A stretch of 64,000 bases of DNA, from assembly GCA_900660155.1 (NCBI GenBank), contig CABFPE010000136.1:630676-694675 (forward strand), given 5' to 3'. Of this stretch, positions 47,111 to 60,075 are shown piece by piece. The position numbers were made by a program, and so were the translations under genes. Position 1 is the first letter of the stretch. Every line of letters begins with the position of its first letter. This DNA is from Hofstenia miamia (taxonomy: Eukaryota > Xenacoelomorpha > Acoela > Hofsteniidae). The notes beneath the pieces were generated by a model that worked only from the letters and a program-made list of their open reading frames with translations, was not told where the DNA came from and searched no databases.

Positions 47111-49738
47111 AAAATAGTTGTTGTGGGCAATTTTGTTGTCGCATAGATGGATAAAAATGAAAATGGGGAGCTAAATTTTTTGAAGTAAAGCTTGAGGATG
47201 CGATAGTTGTTTTCTTAAGTGTCAATATGACTCAAACTTAGATTTTCTTCACTTGTTGCTATTATAGTCTGCTGTGTAAAAATTCTTTATTGATGAGTTT
47301 GATTTCCATTTTTTAAAGAATTATGGCAATAATAGATACAGTATAAACAGGATTTACAGAAAAACCAATATTTTGGAATAAACAATGTATATTTGGAGTA
47401 AGTGATAGCAACCTTAGTCGAAAAGAATCTTACGAAATTTATTTTTTCCAAAGTTTTGGTACGATGAGAAAAGCAAATTCTTAGAGTTCAAAAGGTGCCT
47501 TAGTGAGCTTAATATTTTGAATAATCTCATTTAAATAGGCTTGGTTAATGAAAACAGGCATATCAAAATTTAAGATTAAGTCACAGTTTTCTTCATTGTC
47601 AAATTTTTTCAATTCCTAAAACATCTAACTAAATTACTAAAAAATAAATAAAATTGTACATTCATCGCAAATAATCCAGATTATGTCTATAAATATAGAT
47701 AATGCATTTTAAACCCAGAAGAATTATTCAAACATGGAGATAAAATAGAAAATTGAGAAAGTGCTAGTTGATTTCATATTAAGCTACTTTATGAAGATAG
47801 AGGGGATTTCTCTGATGCTACAGAATTAGTGTTACAAAATCACCTGCTTGTGTAACTAGTCAGTCTGTACCAGGTAAATAACATGCTAATTGTTGAATTC
47901 ATGCCACTTGTTGAATAGCTCAAAAAATGTCTAACAACAAAATTTCTTTTCAGAGGTGTTGAATCGAGCACAGCTGATATTTTTAAGTTGCAACAACAAA
48001 TGCTTCATTAAAACAAGGAAGAAGAAAACATGACTTAGAACTACCATCACATAATCCCGCCTATTCGGGTGCACATGATATTTCATAAGTCTGATTCTTT
48101 CAAATCACTACTGAATCTACAATTTCCAAATTATATTCAAGCATTACTTTAATTTCTAGAATGCATAGCCAGTATTTGCGTAAATGTTTCACTAAAATTT
48201 TATTTGATGATAATTTTGAATTTACTTCTCGATGGAAAATGAACCGTTAGTAGAAAACACACATTTTGTAATGAAATTTTTTAGTAAATAAGAGCCCCAC
48301 ATTTTGATTAAGAATCAACTATAAAACCACTTCTGAAAAATTTTTAAAAAACCAGAAAGCTCAATGACTAATTTTGACCTGTTCAAGTGATAACTAGAGG
48401 TTACACAATTAATTGACCACCTTATAGCTCGATTGGAACCCTTTATGCTATTAGTTCTAGGGTATACTGAAAACAAATACTTTCTGCTAATCACCTGAAG
48501 CCTCCATCAAAGATGAGTGTGTAGCATTCACAGTTTAAAATTTTAATTTGATATAAAGATCTAGTCTTTTGATCATAATGGTTGTTGCTCAATTTGAAAC
48601 CAGACTGGACACTTTTAAAACTGAACATTTGATCTCATCAACATGAATTTTGTAAATGTGTTCATAAGTTTTTTATTACAGTAAAAAATTGCTAACTAAA
48701 CTATAATTTTCTCATTTCAGTAAAGTGTATCTAGTTTTAGTATGGCCTTGCCTGTATCTATGATGTTTTCTAAACCTCTCAGCCCCTCCTAAGTCCAAAT
48801 TATGGATGCAGGCCTGTATTAACACTGGAAGTAATTTTTCTGATATCTCTAATTTGCGGAAAAGAAAAAATTAAAAACTTTTGCAAGCTAGATTTTGAAT
48901 TAAATATTCCTTCTAGTATTAGTTAATAAACTAAAATAATATAAAGAGGTTTTTGGTATTTCTGCGGTAGATAAAAGTCGCTTTAGTTTTAATGCTAAAA
49001 TTATGCCGCTACAATCTGTTGCAACATAAAAATATTAACTGAAGAATATACTTGGCCATAGGTTTAGCCGTAGCTTGCACGCTTTGTCTATGGACGGGAA
49101 AGGCTGTTGCTTTTTAAAAGTAATTGTGACCATGAGCGTTAAACACTACATGACGTGCTGTAGTCTTTTTTGAGTTGTACTATAGTACTCATTGAAATAC
49201 CGGATATTTAAATTAGCTAGTTTTCTCCATTACGATTTATACTGCTGAAGTAATTTAATTTGCATACTAAGAAAATTTGCTTTAATCTATAATATTTATA
49301 TTAATGCTGTTTGACCCAATTTTGCTTGCTTATATTATGACTATTTAGATTTCTCTAAGCTTAATAAAATTGAAGAAAAGATAATCATTTTCATTGCGTA
49401 CTACTTAAGGCCAAGTCTGTAGCTGTAGTCTTTCTACCTATATATGATATATTTACTATAAGTAAATCTGTAAATATTTAAATGTTTGAAAATCACACGG
49501 TTTCACCCAAAATTCCAACCGCTAACAAGAGCGATTACAAAATGCATTTTACGTTACGTTAAGATTCCGAATTGATGCTCGCCATTAATGTTTATTTTTA
49601 CACAATTAAGTAAAGGTTTCGACAATGACGTTTGGAATATATACATTTTCAAATTCTCCAAGAAAAACATCCAAATATGTAGACATTTGGTAGACAATTT
49701 TATTTCACTTTTAATAATCTCTATACTTTAAGTTTTAT
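47111..49738. other. Intergenic, nothing recognised
   Basis: About 2.6 kb of AT-rich sequence. GC-richer words at 49050-49110 (tagccgtagcttgcacgc) may be remains of an old element. Confidence 0.45.
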
Positions 49739-50135
49739 CAGTGCACTACTGAAGCGGCGTGGTCCCCCAAATGGCAATAAAATTTTTGTTCTTCAAAAAT
49801 AGAAATATAGCTCATAATAAGCAAATTTAGACGAATTTAGGGCTCCACAGTTGGAATTTGGAGCCTTTTGGGGCCCTAACATACACAAATAAAAAAGTAT
49901 TTATATAAGTATAGCAAAAATTGGGGTCCCGATTTAGAAAAATATCGAAAATATGCAAATTTAGACAATTCTAGAGACCCAATAGTTATACTGGTATAAA
50001 ATATGTAGCAAAAAGAATATAGTTTAGCAATTCATGAAAATTTAAGAAACAAGCGTGGGTGAGGTGGGGTGTTGTGGGGGTGGCGCCTTGTATTGACATC
50101 GTGCACGGGGCGCCCAATTTACATTGACTCCACTG
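49739..50135. mobile_element. Possible hAT-type non-autonomous element with a GC-rich right end
   Basis: Starts cagtgcactactgaagcggc and ends tgactccactg, giving CAGTG/CACTG termini about 397 bp apart. The right 90 bp (gtgggtgaggtggggtgttg, ggcgcc, cacggggcgccc) is strikingly GC-rich for this window. Flanking 8-mers do not match, so the call is tentative. Confidence 0.4.
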
Positions 50136-51558
50136 CTAAAGCGATTAATATTTTGATAAATTTAAATTTTTGCAATGGATATAAGCATTAGTAAAATACG
50201 AACTTGATTGAAAATAACAAAATTTCTCAATGTCTATTGTTAGCAGTTAGATGTTTCCTAGAAAAAGAAAATTCATAGAAAAAATCGATTTTTTTATTGA
50301 AAATTTAGCAAAGACATTGCCAAGATATTTATTTGTTTTTCTTTAAAAATTGAGTAAAATATTCATAAAAATGAAACATTTATATTTGCAAAATTATTCA
50401 AAACTCAACTTTACGTATTTATTTTATTATATTTTCTAATCGCTGCTTAAATGAACTGATTTGAACTCCACATGTATTTGCTAATAAGCAAAATTACATT
50501 ATTCTAACATAATTGACTAATTAGTCATCTTAAATCAGCAGGAATTTTGTTCTATATATACATTGGAAGCTCTGTGAATTCGAAATTTGATTTAGCATTT
50601 GAAAAGTATACAAAATGCTAAAATTGTGATCATCTACTAAATTTTATTTTTATGCTTTCATTGCATAAATATTTTAATTTTTTGCATATATATATATTGA
50701 AAAATTGAAGTTTGGTAAACAACCATTTTTAAAAATATTCCTTACTAAATTTCGAAACCAGCTAATGGCTTAAAAATTCAAATCTTGTTAGTTTTCTTTA
50801 ATCTAAATTTTCAATTAGTATTTACGATAAAATTCATTCAACTCTTCTTCAGTAGAGCTTCAATTTAGCTTTGATCATTGTCTTAAAGTGCATATTTATT
50901 ATTAAACATTATCTAATTAATCATGTATGGTGAAAAATATGTGCAAAGTACATCGAAAATATTAAGCATCTGAAGCTGATATTTAGCTACCTTATAGAAT
51001 TTTGATATTAAGGCAATTAGTTGTCAGTTAATCTTTATACTGTGTAATATAATCTAAAAATGTGAGGTTTATAAATATATATCTGCGTTATGAATTCTAA
51101 ATTATATAATATTTATATATTTTTAATGAGTTCCGGACAAAGATAATTACGTCATGCATTCTACAGAGCAGAAGAAATATAATTTGAGCGTACGTCTATA
51201 TTTAATGTAGCATTACGATATTTGCCAAATACAAAAAATTCGAAAGATTTTGTTTTGCTTTACAGAAAACAATGTTGGAAGGAAAAACTTGGTAAAATAT
51301 TCAAATCAATTATTTCAAGGCCTAGAAATTTACATGACAGAATCAATTTGTATAAATTGCCTCCTTGACGAATGAGTCGGTCACGAATCTACAATATTTT
51401 GTAGGTTCTGATAGGAGTCGAATCGAATGATGTACGTTATTTGAATATACAATTTTCCACTGTAATCTACACCTATTAATGCCAAGGGATACCCAACAAG
51501 ATTTCCAAGCATAAATGAAATTAACAAAAACTTAAAAAAATGTACTATGTATCCCAGT
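50136..51558. other. Intergenic, nothing recognised
   Basis: AT-rich, with no recognisable gene or repeat. Confidence 0.5.
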
Positions 51559-51912
51559 CAGAGATGGATGTGTCGAAATCCGGTCCAAATCCGGCCTATT
51601 TATATTAGTACCAACTCTGCCATTTTTAAAATACTTGCCAAAAAATTTTTGTTTAATTTGTCGATTTGTTCCACAAAAATTTGGTATGATAGATATGTCT
51701 AACAAAATCTAAACATTGAAATTGTAGATTCAGAATTGAAATTTTGATGAGTGTATGATAGTAATGTACCATTTTTAAAAGGTAAATTTTATTTTTCAAC
51801 TTTATTATTGTTAAATGTATTTGCTTACACCGGTTCGGAATAGTCATTTTTTTAAAAATTCGGTCCATCCTTTCTATTTCTTTGACCCAAACCCGGCCCA
51901 TGTCTATCTCTG
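51559..51912 (+). mobile_element. CAGAG-ended MITE, copy 2
   Basis: Begins cagagatggatgtgtcg and ends gcccatgtctatctctg; the outer ends are near-perfect inverted repeats. Flanking 8-mers atcccagt and atcgtatt agree at 5 of 8 positions, compatible with an old hAT-type 8-bp duplication. Homologous to 35050-35387. The overlapping minus ORF (51653-51946) is not a gene. Confidence 0.8.
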
Positions 51913-52089
51913 ATCGTATTCGGTAATTTTGTGTGAATTGCAACAAAAATTATTAGAAAAGTAATTTGAAAGCAACATTTTTTATTATTTTATAAAATAA
52001 TAATAAATTAAGAATGACGCTTGATTTAAACTTTCATTCATGGAAATTCATTGTGATATTTATTCATTAAAAACACGATTCTATAAGAT
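51913..52089. other. Short intergenic stretch
   Basis: AT-rich sequence between the MITE and the piggyBac relic. Confidence 0.5.
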
Positions 52090-52860
52090 CAATATGACCC
52101 ATCCACTTCAATAAAAAATAAATTTTGTGCTGTTGGCGTAGTTCTTGGCATCAGTGCAATTCTTGCAGCATTTTTGCTCATTTGACCATTCTGGCAAGTG
52201 GTCAATCCCATCTTTCCTTGCGTCAGGTTCATTAATCCCTTGTACAACGCTCTTCTCCTTGACAGGAGGCAAATAAGAGGAAAGAGATGGCCCGGCATCG
52301 ACTTTTCTTTCAGCTTTGATGAATGCACAGGAAAGTATTACTTGGAAACACTCATTTTCATAAGAGTTCTTATGACATTTCTTTGGTTGACGAATCTTTT
52401 GTACAGAAAGCAAGCATTCACTAGTCCCATTGTGACTGTTGGCAGCCATGTGTAAATGTACTATCTTTTGTATTTGATGATATACTGTATGCTGAAGTCA
52501 TCATTCCCAGAGGTCAATGCCGCCCATGTGTCGGTTGTACATTTTCAAAATATGAGGCCCTTTTATCTGAACCTGTTTTTTCTTTCCTCTTAAATCGTCG
52601 CATATAATCAATACCAAAATATGAAGACACTAAATTTAGCGCTTTGATGATTTGACAGTACAAATGAGTAAAACACAACCGACAAAGATTACAATTATAT
52701 ACAATAGACACTACAGTGTGACAAGTATGCCAGGACGCACCACGGTAAATAGTAACTAGTGTGCCAGTACATCCCAGGCAAATATGAGGTAACCGTAACC
52801 AATACAACAGAATCAATCTTTGCAAAAAACCAACATTTGTATTGTCTACCTCAGACTAAT
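52090..52860 (-). pseudogene. piggyBac-type transposase relic (C-terminal part)
   Basis: On the minus strand, KALNLVSSYFGIDYMRRFKR is followed, after a frame change, by KKKQVQIKGPHILKMYNRHM and GGIDL (near 52510-52545), which closely follows the YNxxMGGVDL block of piggyBac transposases. The ORF 52449-52108 ends DGIDHLPEWSNEQKCCKNC, comparable to the Cys-rich zinc-binding tail of the family, but the later Cys residues are missing. Stops lie right after the GGIDL block and the frame changes at least once. The N-terminal half and the TTAA ends were not recognised. Confidence 0.7.
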
Positions 52861-53538
52861 AATTGAAAATTTATTAAATTCAACAGGCGAAGAGCAAGTG
52901 CCTCATCTACTGTATACATGCATAATATTGAGTTCTGTTGGGTGCTTCTGACAGGCACTTTGATCTAATTATGATAAATTGCAGCACCACATTCTTATAA
53001 ATGAAACATTAGATATTAATAGAGTAAAAATACTGGGTTGATGAAAGTCATACGGATATCTAAAATTGATATTCCATATCAAAATATCACAGTTTTTCTG
53101 GATTTGACTACACAAAATTTTGCTTAGTTTAGCTGGATTAATGGCCGCACAAATTAGCTTAATGCAGAAAATTTTTCCAACAAAATAGATACATTGCAAT
53201 TCCCAAAGTGTTTTTCGTAAAAAATTTGTATATGATCCTAGGAATAGTTTTTGGTCTTATTATTATATACGTTGTGGGCAATGGAAATTGCACTTTAACA
53301 ATTTAGAATATATTCTTTATGCTATTGTCTGAAATGCATTACATACTAAAACTTTACTTATCCTACAATGACAAAAGCCTAAGTGAGTATTTTAATATCT
53401 GCCTTGTCAGAAATACCTTTGACTTTATATATAATGAAGAACTGACTTAATATAATAAATGAAAATTAATTGTTGCAAGGAATAATTTTGTTTTTATCTT
53501 GGTCAAACAAATGATAATTGTGCCATGACATGCATATT
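52861..53538. other. Intergenic, nothing firm
   Basis: May hold further eroded piggyBac sequence on the minus strand, but no motif is clear. The 76-codon minus ORF at 52969-53199 is not recognised. Confidence 0.4.
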
Positions 53539-54591
53539 GTGGCTGATAGTCTTTGCACTTGTTGCAGATTGTATTGTTGTAGCCTTATAATCTGAGTATG
53601 TTTAAGATTAGTGAGAGGTGTGGCTGATAGTCTTTGCACTTGTTGCAGATTGTATTGTTGTAGCCTTATAATCTGAGTATGTTTAAGATTAGTGAGAGGT
53701 GTGGCTGATAGTCTTTGCACTTGTTGCAGATTGTATTGTTGTAGCCTTATAATCTGAGTATGTTTAAGATTAGTGAGAGGTGTGGCTGATAGTCTTTGCA
53801 CTTGTTGCAGATTGTATTGTTGTAGCCTTATAATCTGAGTATGTTTAAGATTAGTGAGAGGTGTGGCTGATAGTCTTTGCACTTGTTGCAGATTGTATTG
53901 TTGTAGCCTTATAATCTGAGTATGTTTAAGATTAGTGAGAGGTGTGGCTGATAGTCTTTGCACTTGTTGCAGATTGTATTGTTGTAGCCTTATAATCTGA
54001 GTATGTTTAAGATTAGTGAGAGGTGTGGCTGATAGTCTTTGCACTTGTTGCAGATTGTATTGTTGTAGCCTTATAATCTGAGTATGTTTAAGATTAGTGA
54101 GAGGTGTGGCTGATAGTCTTTGCACTTGTTGCAGATTGTATTGTTGTAGCCTTATAATCTGAGTATGTTTAAGATTAGTGAGAGGTGTGGCTGATAGTCT
54201 TTGCACTTGTTGCAGATTGTATTGTTGTAGCCTTATAATCTGAGTATGTTTAAGATTAGTGAGAGGTGTGGCTGATAGTCTTTGCACTTGTTGCAGATTG
54301 TATTGTTGTAGCCTTATAATCTGAGTATGTTTAAGATTAGTGAGAGGTGTGGCTGATAGTCTTTGCACTTGTTGCAGATTGTATTGTTGTAGCCTTATAA
54401 TCTGAGTATGTTTAAGATTAGTGAGAGGTGTGGCTGATAGTCTTTGCACTTGTTGCAGATTGTATTGTTGTAGCCTTATAATCTGAGTATGTTTAAGATT
54501 AGTGAGAGGTGTGGCTGATAGTCTTTGCACTTGTTGCAGATTGTATTGTTGTAGCCTTATAATCTGAGTATGTTTAAGATTAGTGAGAGGT
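53539..54591. repeat. Minisatellite, 13 x 81 bp, no unit differences seen
   Basis: The 81-bp unit starts gtggctgatagtctttgcac and ends agattagtgagaggt. It occurs exactly 13 times (1053 bp), with no difference that I can find. Because 81 is a multiple of 3, one minus-strand frame stays open through the whole array (27-residue repeat with LQQYNLQQVQRLSA). That frame has an in-frame TGA directly before the array and no ATG, so I do not call it a gene. Perfect identity implies recent expansion or strong homogenisation. The copy number may not be reliable in an assembly. Confidence 0.95.
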
Positions 54592-55417
54592 CAACAGGTG
54601 ATATTATATTTTTGGAAAGCCAATGAAGTTTTCTGTAAATAAATTCCGCCCATAGCTAATGTTTATAAGCATTACCTTTGCTATAGTATAGGGGACAAAT
54701 TTTCTTCAAAAACTAAGCCTTTCATAAGAGATCCTTACAAATTTGTTAAACCAAGGTCTACTATATAATTATTTGCTTAAAAGAAGTCTATTATGCCAAC
54801 AATAAATGAAACGCACTTCTAAAATGACCGGTAATAGTAGCTCAAAATGCTTAGTCACGTATTACTTACCTTGCCATTGCTAAGGCGTGGAAAGATTAAT
54901 AAAGAAAGTTACACGGGTATCGGTAATTAGGTGTACCAAGAAATGCCGCAATGGCTTAATTCTTTCAAAAGCAAAATTAATAAAAAATTTACAAAATTGA
55001 ATAGTAAGCAAGATTTTGTGAAATTGATTTCAAGCAACTTTTATTAAAGTTTTGCTACATATCTTTATAACGTGTTTGTTATTCCTTTTGCTACTGCTGA
55101 TTCTTCATATCTTTTATGTTTATTGATTCCAGGAAAATCATACAGGAAAGCAAAAAATTCAATCTTGTTTTAGAAATGTTGCAAAACCATTCTCAACTAT
55201 TTAAAATTTAATAAGAACATATACATTTACTCTAGTGAATTTACCACCCAAACTAGTTTTTCAAAAATATATTTTTCTATCCAAAAATATTTAGTCTACT
55301 ATACTGAGTATAAACAACATATTGTTAAATAAACTACACTATTCTAAACTTTGACCTCAATGTGAATGAACTAGAGTTGAATGGTTGTAGTTCGTATTTC
55401 TCCTATGACCGCTAACC
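54592..55417. other. Intergenic, nothing recognised
   Basis: AT-rich sequence between the minisatellite and the GGCTCG element. Confidence 0.5.
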
Positions 55418-55762
55418 AGACTTGTTAACGAGCCGTAATTTCTAAGCTTGGCNTTTAAATTTTGAGTAAGTTCGGCTCGGCTCGAAAATCTTTCAATGAG
55501 GCTCGGTATTTTTTTTAAATATTGTGCTCTCAGAATTTTTTCAATTGCTCTTCCTATTATTTAATAAACCTTTCTAAAATGCGATTATATGTAAAGAATA
55601 TTTAATAAAAAAATATAAAAAGTCTGCATGATCAAATTAACAAGCAGCACTAAAAATTTGGTTTGCTTAAAAACGGCTCGTTTTAGGCTCGTTGTATATC
55701 CAATACTCTGCCCAAGCGCGGCTTGGCTCGGCTCGTTAGAAGCTCGACTCGTTGACAAGTCT
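55418..55762 (+). mobile_element. GGCTCG-family non-autonomous DNA element
   Basis: A 345-bp element with inverted ends agacttgttaacgagccg and cgactcgttgacaagtct, subterminal ggctcggctcg words on both sides and an AT-rich non-coding centre. A second, reversed copy is at 7537-7790. A single N at 55453 lies inside. The superfamily is uncertain (hAT-like by structure). No clear target duplication. Confidence 0.75.
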
Positions 55763-58700
55763 AACTAATTCCTAATAAAATTTCAAAAAAAATCTTTCGA
55801 CCCATCCTAATTACAAGATGACAATCACACAATTTTTCTTGATGATTGGCATAGATCAATAAGAAGTACTATCTGAGAATATTTTGCAGTCTACTGGTAG
55901 GGAACACAGTGCTGGAAAAGCAATTTAGTATTTTGCATATATTAATAAGCCTACATCTAGACATTCAACTGATTAAATATTCCAAATGCCAAAATCAGTC
56001 GAAAAACCTCAACTGTCAAATATTCAATTGTAGCATGCCAACTTTGAAAATAATGATTAAATTCCTAATATATAATAATGTATTCACAAAAATGAACTAC
56101 TTGCCGATTGTATTCCTCAATGCCTAAGAATTTCAAAAGATTTTATTATATTCACTCACAAGTACGGCTTTAGCTTTAAGCAGCCTGGCTTAAAAGGACA
56201 CAGCTTTTTTCAAATTTACAAAAAATTTCCTCCAAGAATTTGAAAATTGTGAGACGTGGAGCATGGACAGGTCTATTTAGAACATGCTTTAATCTAAAGT
56301 TAAAAATTTATATGCAATTGTAAGGTTTTTAACATGTGCATAGATCTCCCTAGCCTGCTGAGGCGTGACGTTTACCAAGTTGGAAGTTGTGGTTTTTTTC
56401 AAATTGAGCTATAAGCGTCTAAATTTTTCTAGGATCATAAAACTTTGTCGAGGATCTGCTGGCTATTTAAGGTTTTGGCTCACACTTGATGCGTCAATGA
56501 AAAAAAACGGTATATATTGCTATTAGTATTATTATTCGGCATTACAAAAATAGAGCAAAAATAAGGAATAGAGCAACCAACCATATATAATTCACTAAGA
56601 ATTAATTTAAGATATAGTTTACTTTTGTTTTTTATATCCCTTGAAATCTGAAAATTTGACTTTATGAATACTAAGTGCCTGAATAATTGTTGTTTTTTTG
56701 GTGCAATGTACTACAAATGGGGTGAAAATCACATATGCTTCATAAAAGTTTATTGTTTGAAGAATGTGCAATGCCCCAGAATATATAGTTTTAGGAAGCT
56801 CTCTTTGTAGACTTTGGTAGAATTCGATGAAACAGCTTTAACTAAGTGCATTGTTTTGATAGGAAGTCGGCAATTTGCACAATTGAATCATTTAATTTTA
56901 CTTAATTTTATTTAATTTTTTTGTTTCGATGGTACAAAAGGATTATACTTTAAAGAGATTGCTTTTATATTCAGTACAAATAGTGGAAATGTTAAATTCG
57001 AACTTTGAGGCTGAAATTTTGTGATATTTATAAAGATATTGATTTTCAGAAGAATTGCCTTTAACAGATTCATCAAACATTGTTTTAAAGTATCGCTAAT
57101 AGGAGTTTCTTAAATCTTTGGTAAAGATTTGAAGGATAAATTTAGCAAATGAATATATAGAGTTGGTTTGGTACAGAAAAAGAACACTCATGAAGTTTTG
57201 TGCAGTGAAATTACGTATTAGTTGTAAGCCGTTAACTGAAGTAGATAAATAGAAAAATTTATTTAAATCTAACAAAAATGAAGTGAAATGAAGTCAGAGA
57301 AATATGTGATTTTCATCAAAGCAGCAAAATTTAGACTTATTTACATTTATTCATTCATATTTTTGCTGGACTTGTTCAAAGGATTATAACTTTAACCAAA
57401 ATATCACTTTGCTTTAACCTTCAATTGACCTCTTGAAAGTAATTTTTAATGCAATTTTTTTAGAAAAATTCGCACTGTGGCATCTTTCAATTACTTAGCT
57501 TCAATTCAGATATGTTGCGAAGGAAAAACTAAGTAGATATACTTGCTGATTAAGAAATTATCTAGTTTCTATAATGTGAGTGTTGAGTTGATATTGAATG
57601 TTTATATCTCAAAAACTCTAACCCGTCCAACTTTGATTCCAAAGATTAAAAAAGAAGTGTTCAGCGCACGTTTCACTCCCTTGGAATTGTCAAGTACAAA
57701 AGCAGTTTCCAAGGACAGGAAAAGGTTTGTTAATGCAATTTTGTTTGCGCTTCCAATGCATATCGACATTCCACAAATATCATCCCATACTAAAATTTCT
57801 CCTCAACACGAATATGCATGACACTTATCAAGATAAATTACAGACTAACGTTGGACATGAAAAACTTTTTAATTTGAAACTGAACAAGCAAGATGAATGA
57901 AACTGTCAAATCATCATTATTGAATTTTTAACGAAGTGATACATATATATAATGTATTCCCATAAAATTTATCCAGGCCTACTTTCTACCTGGATCCATG
58001 TTAATAGACAGCAACTCACTTTATAATTAATATATCCATGTCTCGCATACAGCTGTTTACCATAGTAATTTTAAGGATTTGATAGTAAAGTTTAAACAAA
58101 CAACTTGGTATTAATGAAAACAATTATCTGTCTGGTAAATACTTCAAAATTTAAAATCTCATTCTATTGTTTGAAGATTATGGAAAACCAATTTTGCGAG
58201 ACCAAATCCCACTACTAGATTATTCGCTTTTGATTTTTTGTAATTTGCCGTTTTACTATTGTCTTTGTCGCTAACACTTAGTATCGTCGGCGAGTCCCCA
58301 TCTTCGTATTGAATCACTGTGTCAATCAAACCTGCTCAATTGGCAAATTGAAATTAAATTTTTCGTTACAATTGAGTACACAATATTTAATAATGTTACT
58401 GGCGTCTTTTTCTTCTTGCTATTACTCTGTTATTTGTTCTAAATTAATTTGTTTTGCTATTAAGTCATTTAAATCACTGTAACGTGAAATTGTTAATTAT
58501 CCCGGAAAGCATTGTAAAAGTCATTGTTATTTATCTGTTAATAATTCCCAATTTCATTGGTTTTATAAAACTCATTAGCTATATACTAGCACCTTCTTTT
58601 TTTTCTATAGTTTCCTAAAGAAGTATTATTCGATACTTGAAAATCTTCATACTGAGACTTAATAAAGTTTGTCTTTGAATGAACTTTAGCTTTTTTCATT

Positions 58701-58899
58701 TAGTTCTCTCGTGCATTCAATGATTTCAATAATTATCATTCTAGCCGATGGCTTTATAACTAAATAATATTTATACAAAATTTTAGCTTATTTTTTTTAA
58801 CAAAAAATATAATTTTAACCTAATATAATATTGTAGACTTTCTTGACCTTTCAACAACACTAAATATTTGCAAAATGTCTAAAAACTCCCACTATTTTT
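55763..58899. other. Intergenic, nothing recognised
   Basis: About 3.1 kb of AT-rich sequence. The 72- and 92-codon plus ORFs at 55909-56127 and 57543-57821 show no domain or exon signals. Confidence 0.5.
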
Positions 58900-59083
58900 T
58901 TACCCTAATCAAAACAATATGTATCTGGAACAGCATTCCCGCATTTATCTGTACTTTCTCAACATATGAAATCTTTAAATAGAGGCTAAAGACTTACCTT
59001 TTTAGCTGAGAAAATAATTAAAATTTGTGTATGTTGGTGGCCGCTTTAGGACCGTTTGGTTTATAGCTGGATATAAAAATAGG
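58900..59083 (+). mobile_element. LINE 3' tail fragment (C-terminal residues plus 3' UTR)
   Basis: The plus strand encodes ICIWNSIPAFICTFSTYEIF, then K and, past a stop, RLKTYLF. This resembles the WNxLPxxIRxxxSxxxFKxxLKxxLF end of CR1/Jockey-type ORF2. A short 3' UTR then runs into (ATT)n, which would be its tail. Only the last about 200 bp of the LINE remains. Confidence 0.6.
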
Positions 59084-59084
59084 C

Positions 59085-59130
<46 letters not shown>
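59084..59130. repeat. (ATT)n microsatellite, tail of the older LINE fragment
   Basis: About 47 bp of ATT units between the old LINE tail and the 5' end of LINE C. Confidence 0.95.
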
Positions 59131-59132
<2 letters not shown>

Positions 59133-60075
59133 GTCAGCTCTTGCGGAGAACTGTCGGGTTTCCCCCGCTCTCGCAGAAGCGATTCACAGTTCGCTGTTTG
59201 GTGGCGTTGCTATCCTCGGTGCGGCCAGCGCTTTGATAAAGAACAAAAAGAAAACACCGCTACATCAAATGTTAGCCCTCCTAAATCAAGAAAACGCCGC
59301 CAAAACTCTTTTCCCCTTCTTTTCAAGTCTTCACTATCGACACCCACGAACGTCGAAAAAACACCGCAAAAGTCACTCTCTCAACCCACAACGCCCAAAA
59401 AGAAATCATCGTCACTCCACCAAGTGTACCTTCAACGCCCAAACTCTTCTCCTTTCCCAGAATATCGTCTGCACCGCAAAAAAAACAAATTCCACCCTTA
59501 AAGAAGATGAAAACAGGAACAACCACACTCATCATAGGAATTAGCATCCTCAAAAAAATTCGTACACATCGTCTTCATCAAGATCAAGTAACAACCATTC
59601 ATTCATACTCAGGAAATAGTACCGCAGCACTAACGCAAAAAATCGCGCAATACGAAAGTACACATGTCGACAATGTGAAGCTGAACACCGATCTAACATC
59701 TAATCGAAGCGTTCAATTCCAATTCCTATGCGTTCTGCTAAGAGTTACACAACATCATCGCAGAAGTCAGGAAGAAATTTACTCCTCACCACATTTACCT
59801 CTTCGAAATCACCCCTGTCCTTGCTAATAATATCCTCTCAAAGAACTTCGCAATTAAGCACTGCCATAAAATCATAAGAAGTGTCTCGCTATGTCGTCTT
59901 AGAATCATTCCAGTCTTTGATCATTTTCTTCTTTCTCCGCGCTCTATAAATTTTACTCTTCTTGCGCATGATGGCATCCATCTGTCTGATAAAGGTCTCT
60001 CAGTCTTCATTCGGCATCTAACTAACTTCTTTCCCACTCATTCAACTGTCCCAAATCAATATGGCTCCTTGCAAC
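59131..60075 (+). pseudogene. LINE C ORF1 with SGNH-esterase-like end, broken
   Basis: An ATG touching the microsatellite opens MSALAENCRVSPALAEAIHS, then TPLHQMLALLNQENAAKTLF, matching LINE A. Later, in another frame, come LFEITPVLANNILSKNFAIK, LRIIPVFDHFLLSPRSI and HDGIHLSDKGLSVFIRHL. DGIH (from 59970) is the D-x-x-H of SGNH hydrolases. The frame changes at least twice. The start codon may be a chance junction product, since the element could be cut at its 5' end. Confidence 0.7.

Noticed and set aside
53466-54530. 354-codon minus-strand ORF with 27-residue repeats as a Q-rich protein gene
   Set aside because: The frame is open only because the 81-bp unit is a multiple of three and lacks stops. 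There is no ATG, an in-frame TGA lies just before the array, and non-repeat sequence adds only a short tail.
53539-54591. CRISPR-like array
   Set aside because: The whole 81-bp unit repeats with no variable spacers, in an animal-type genome. This is a minisatellite.
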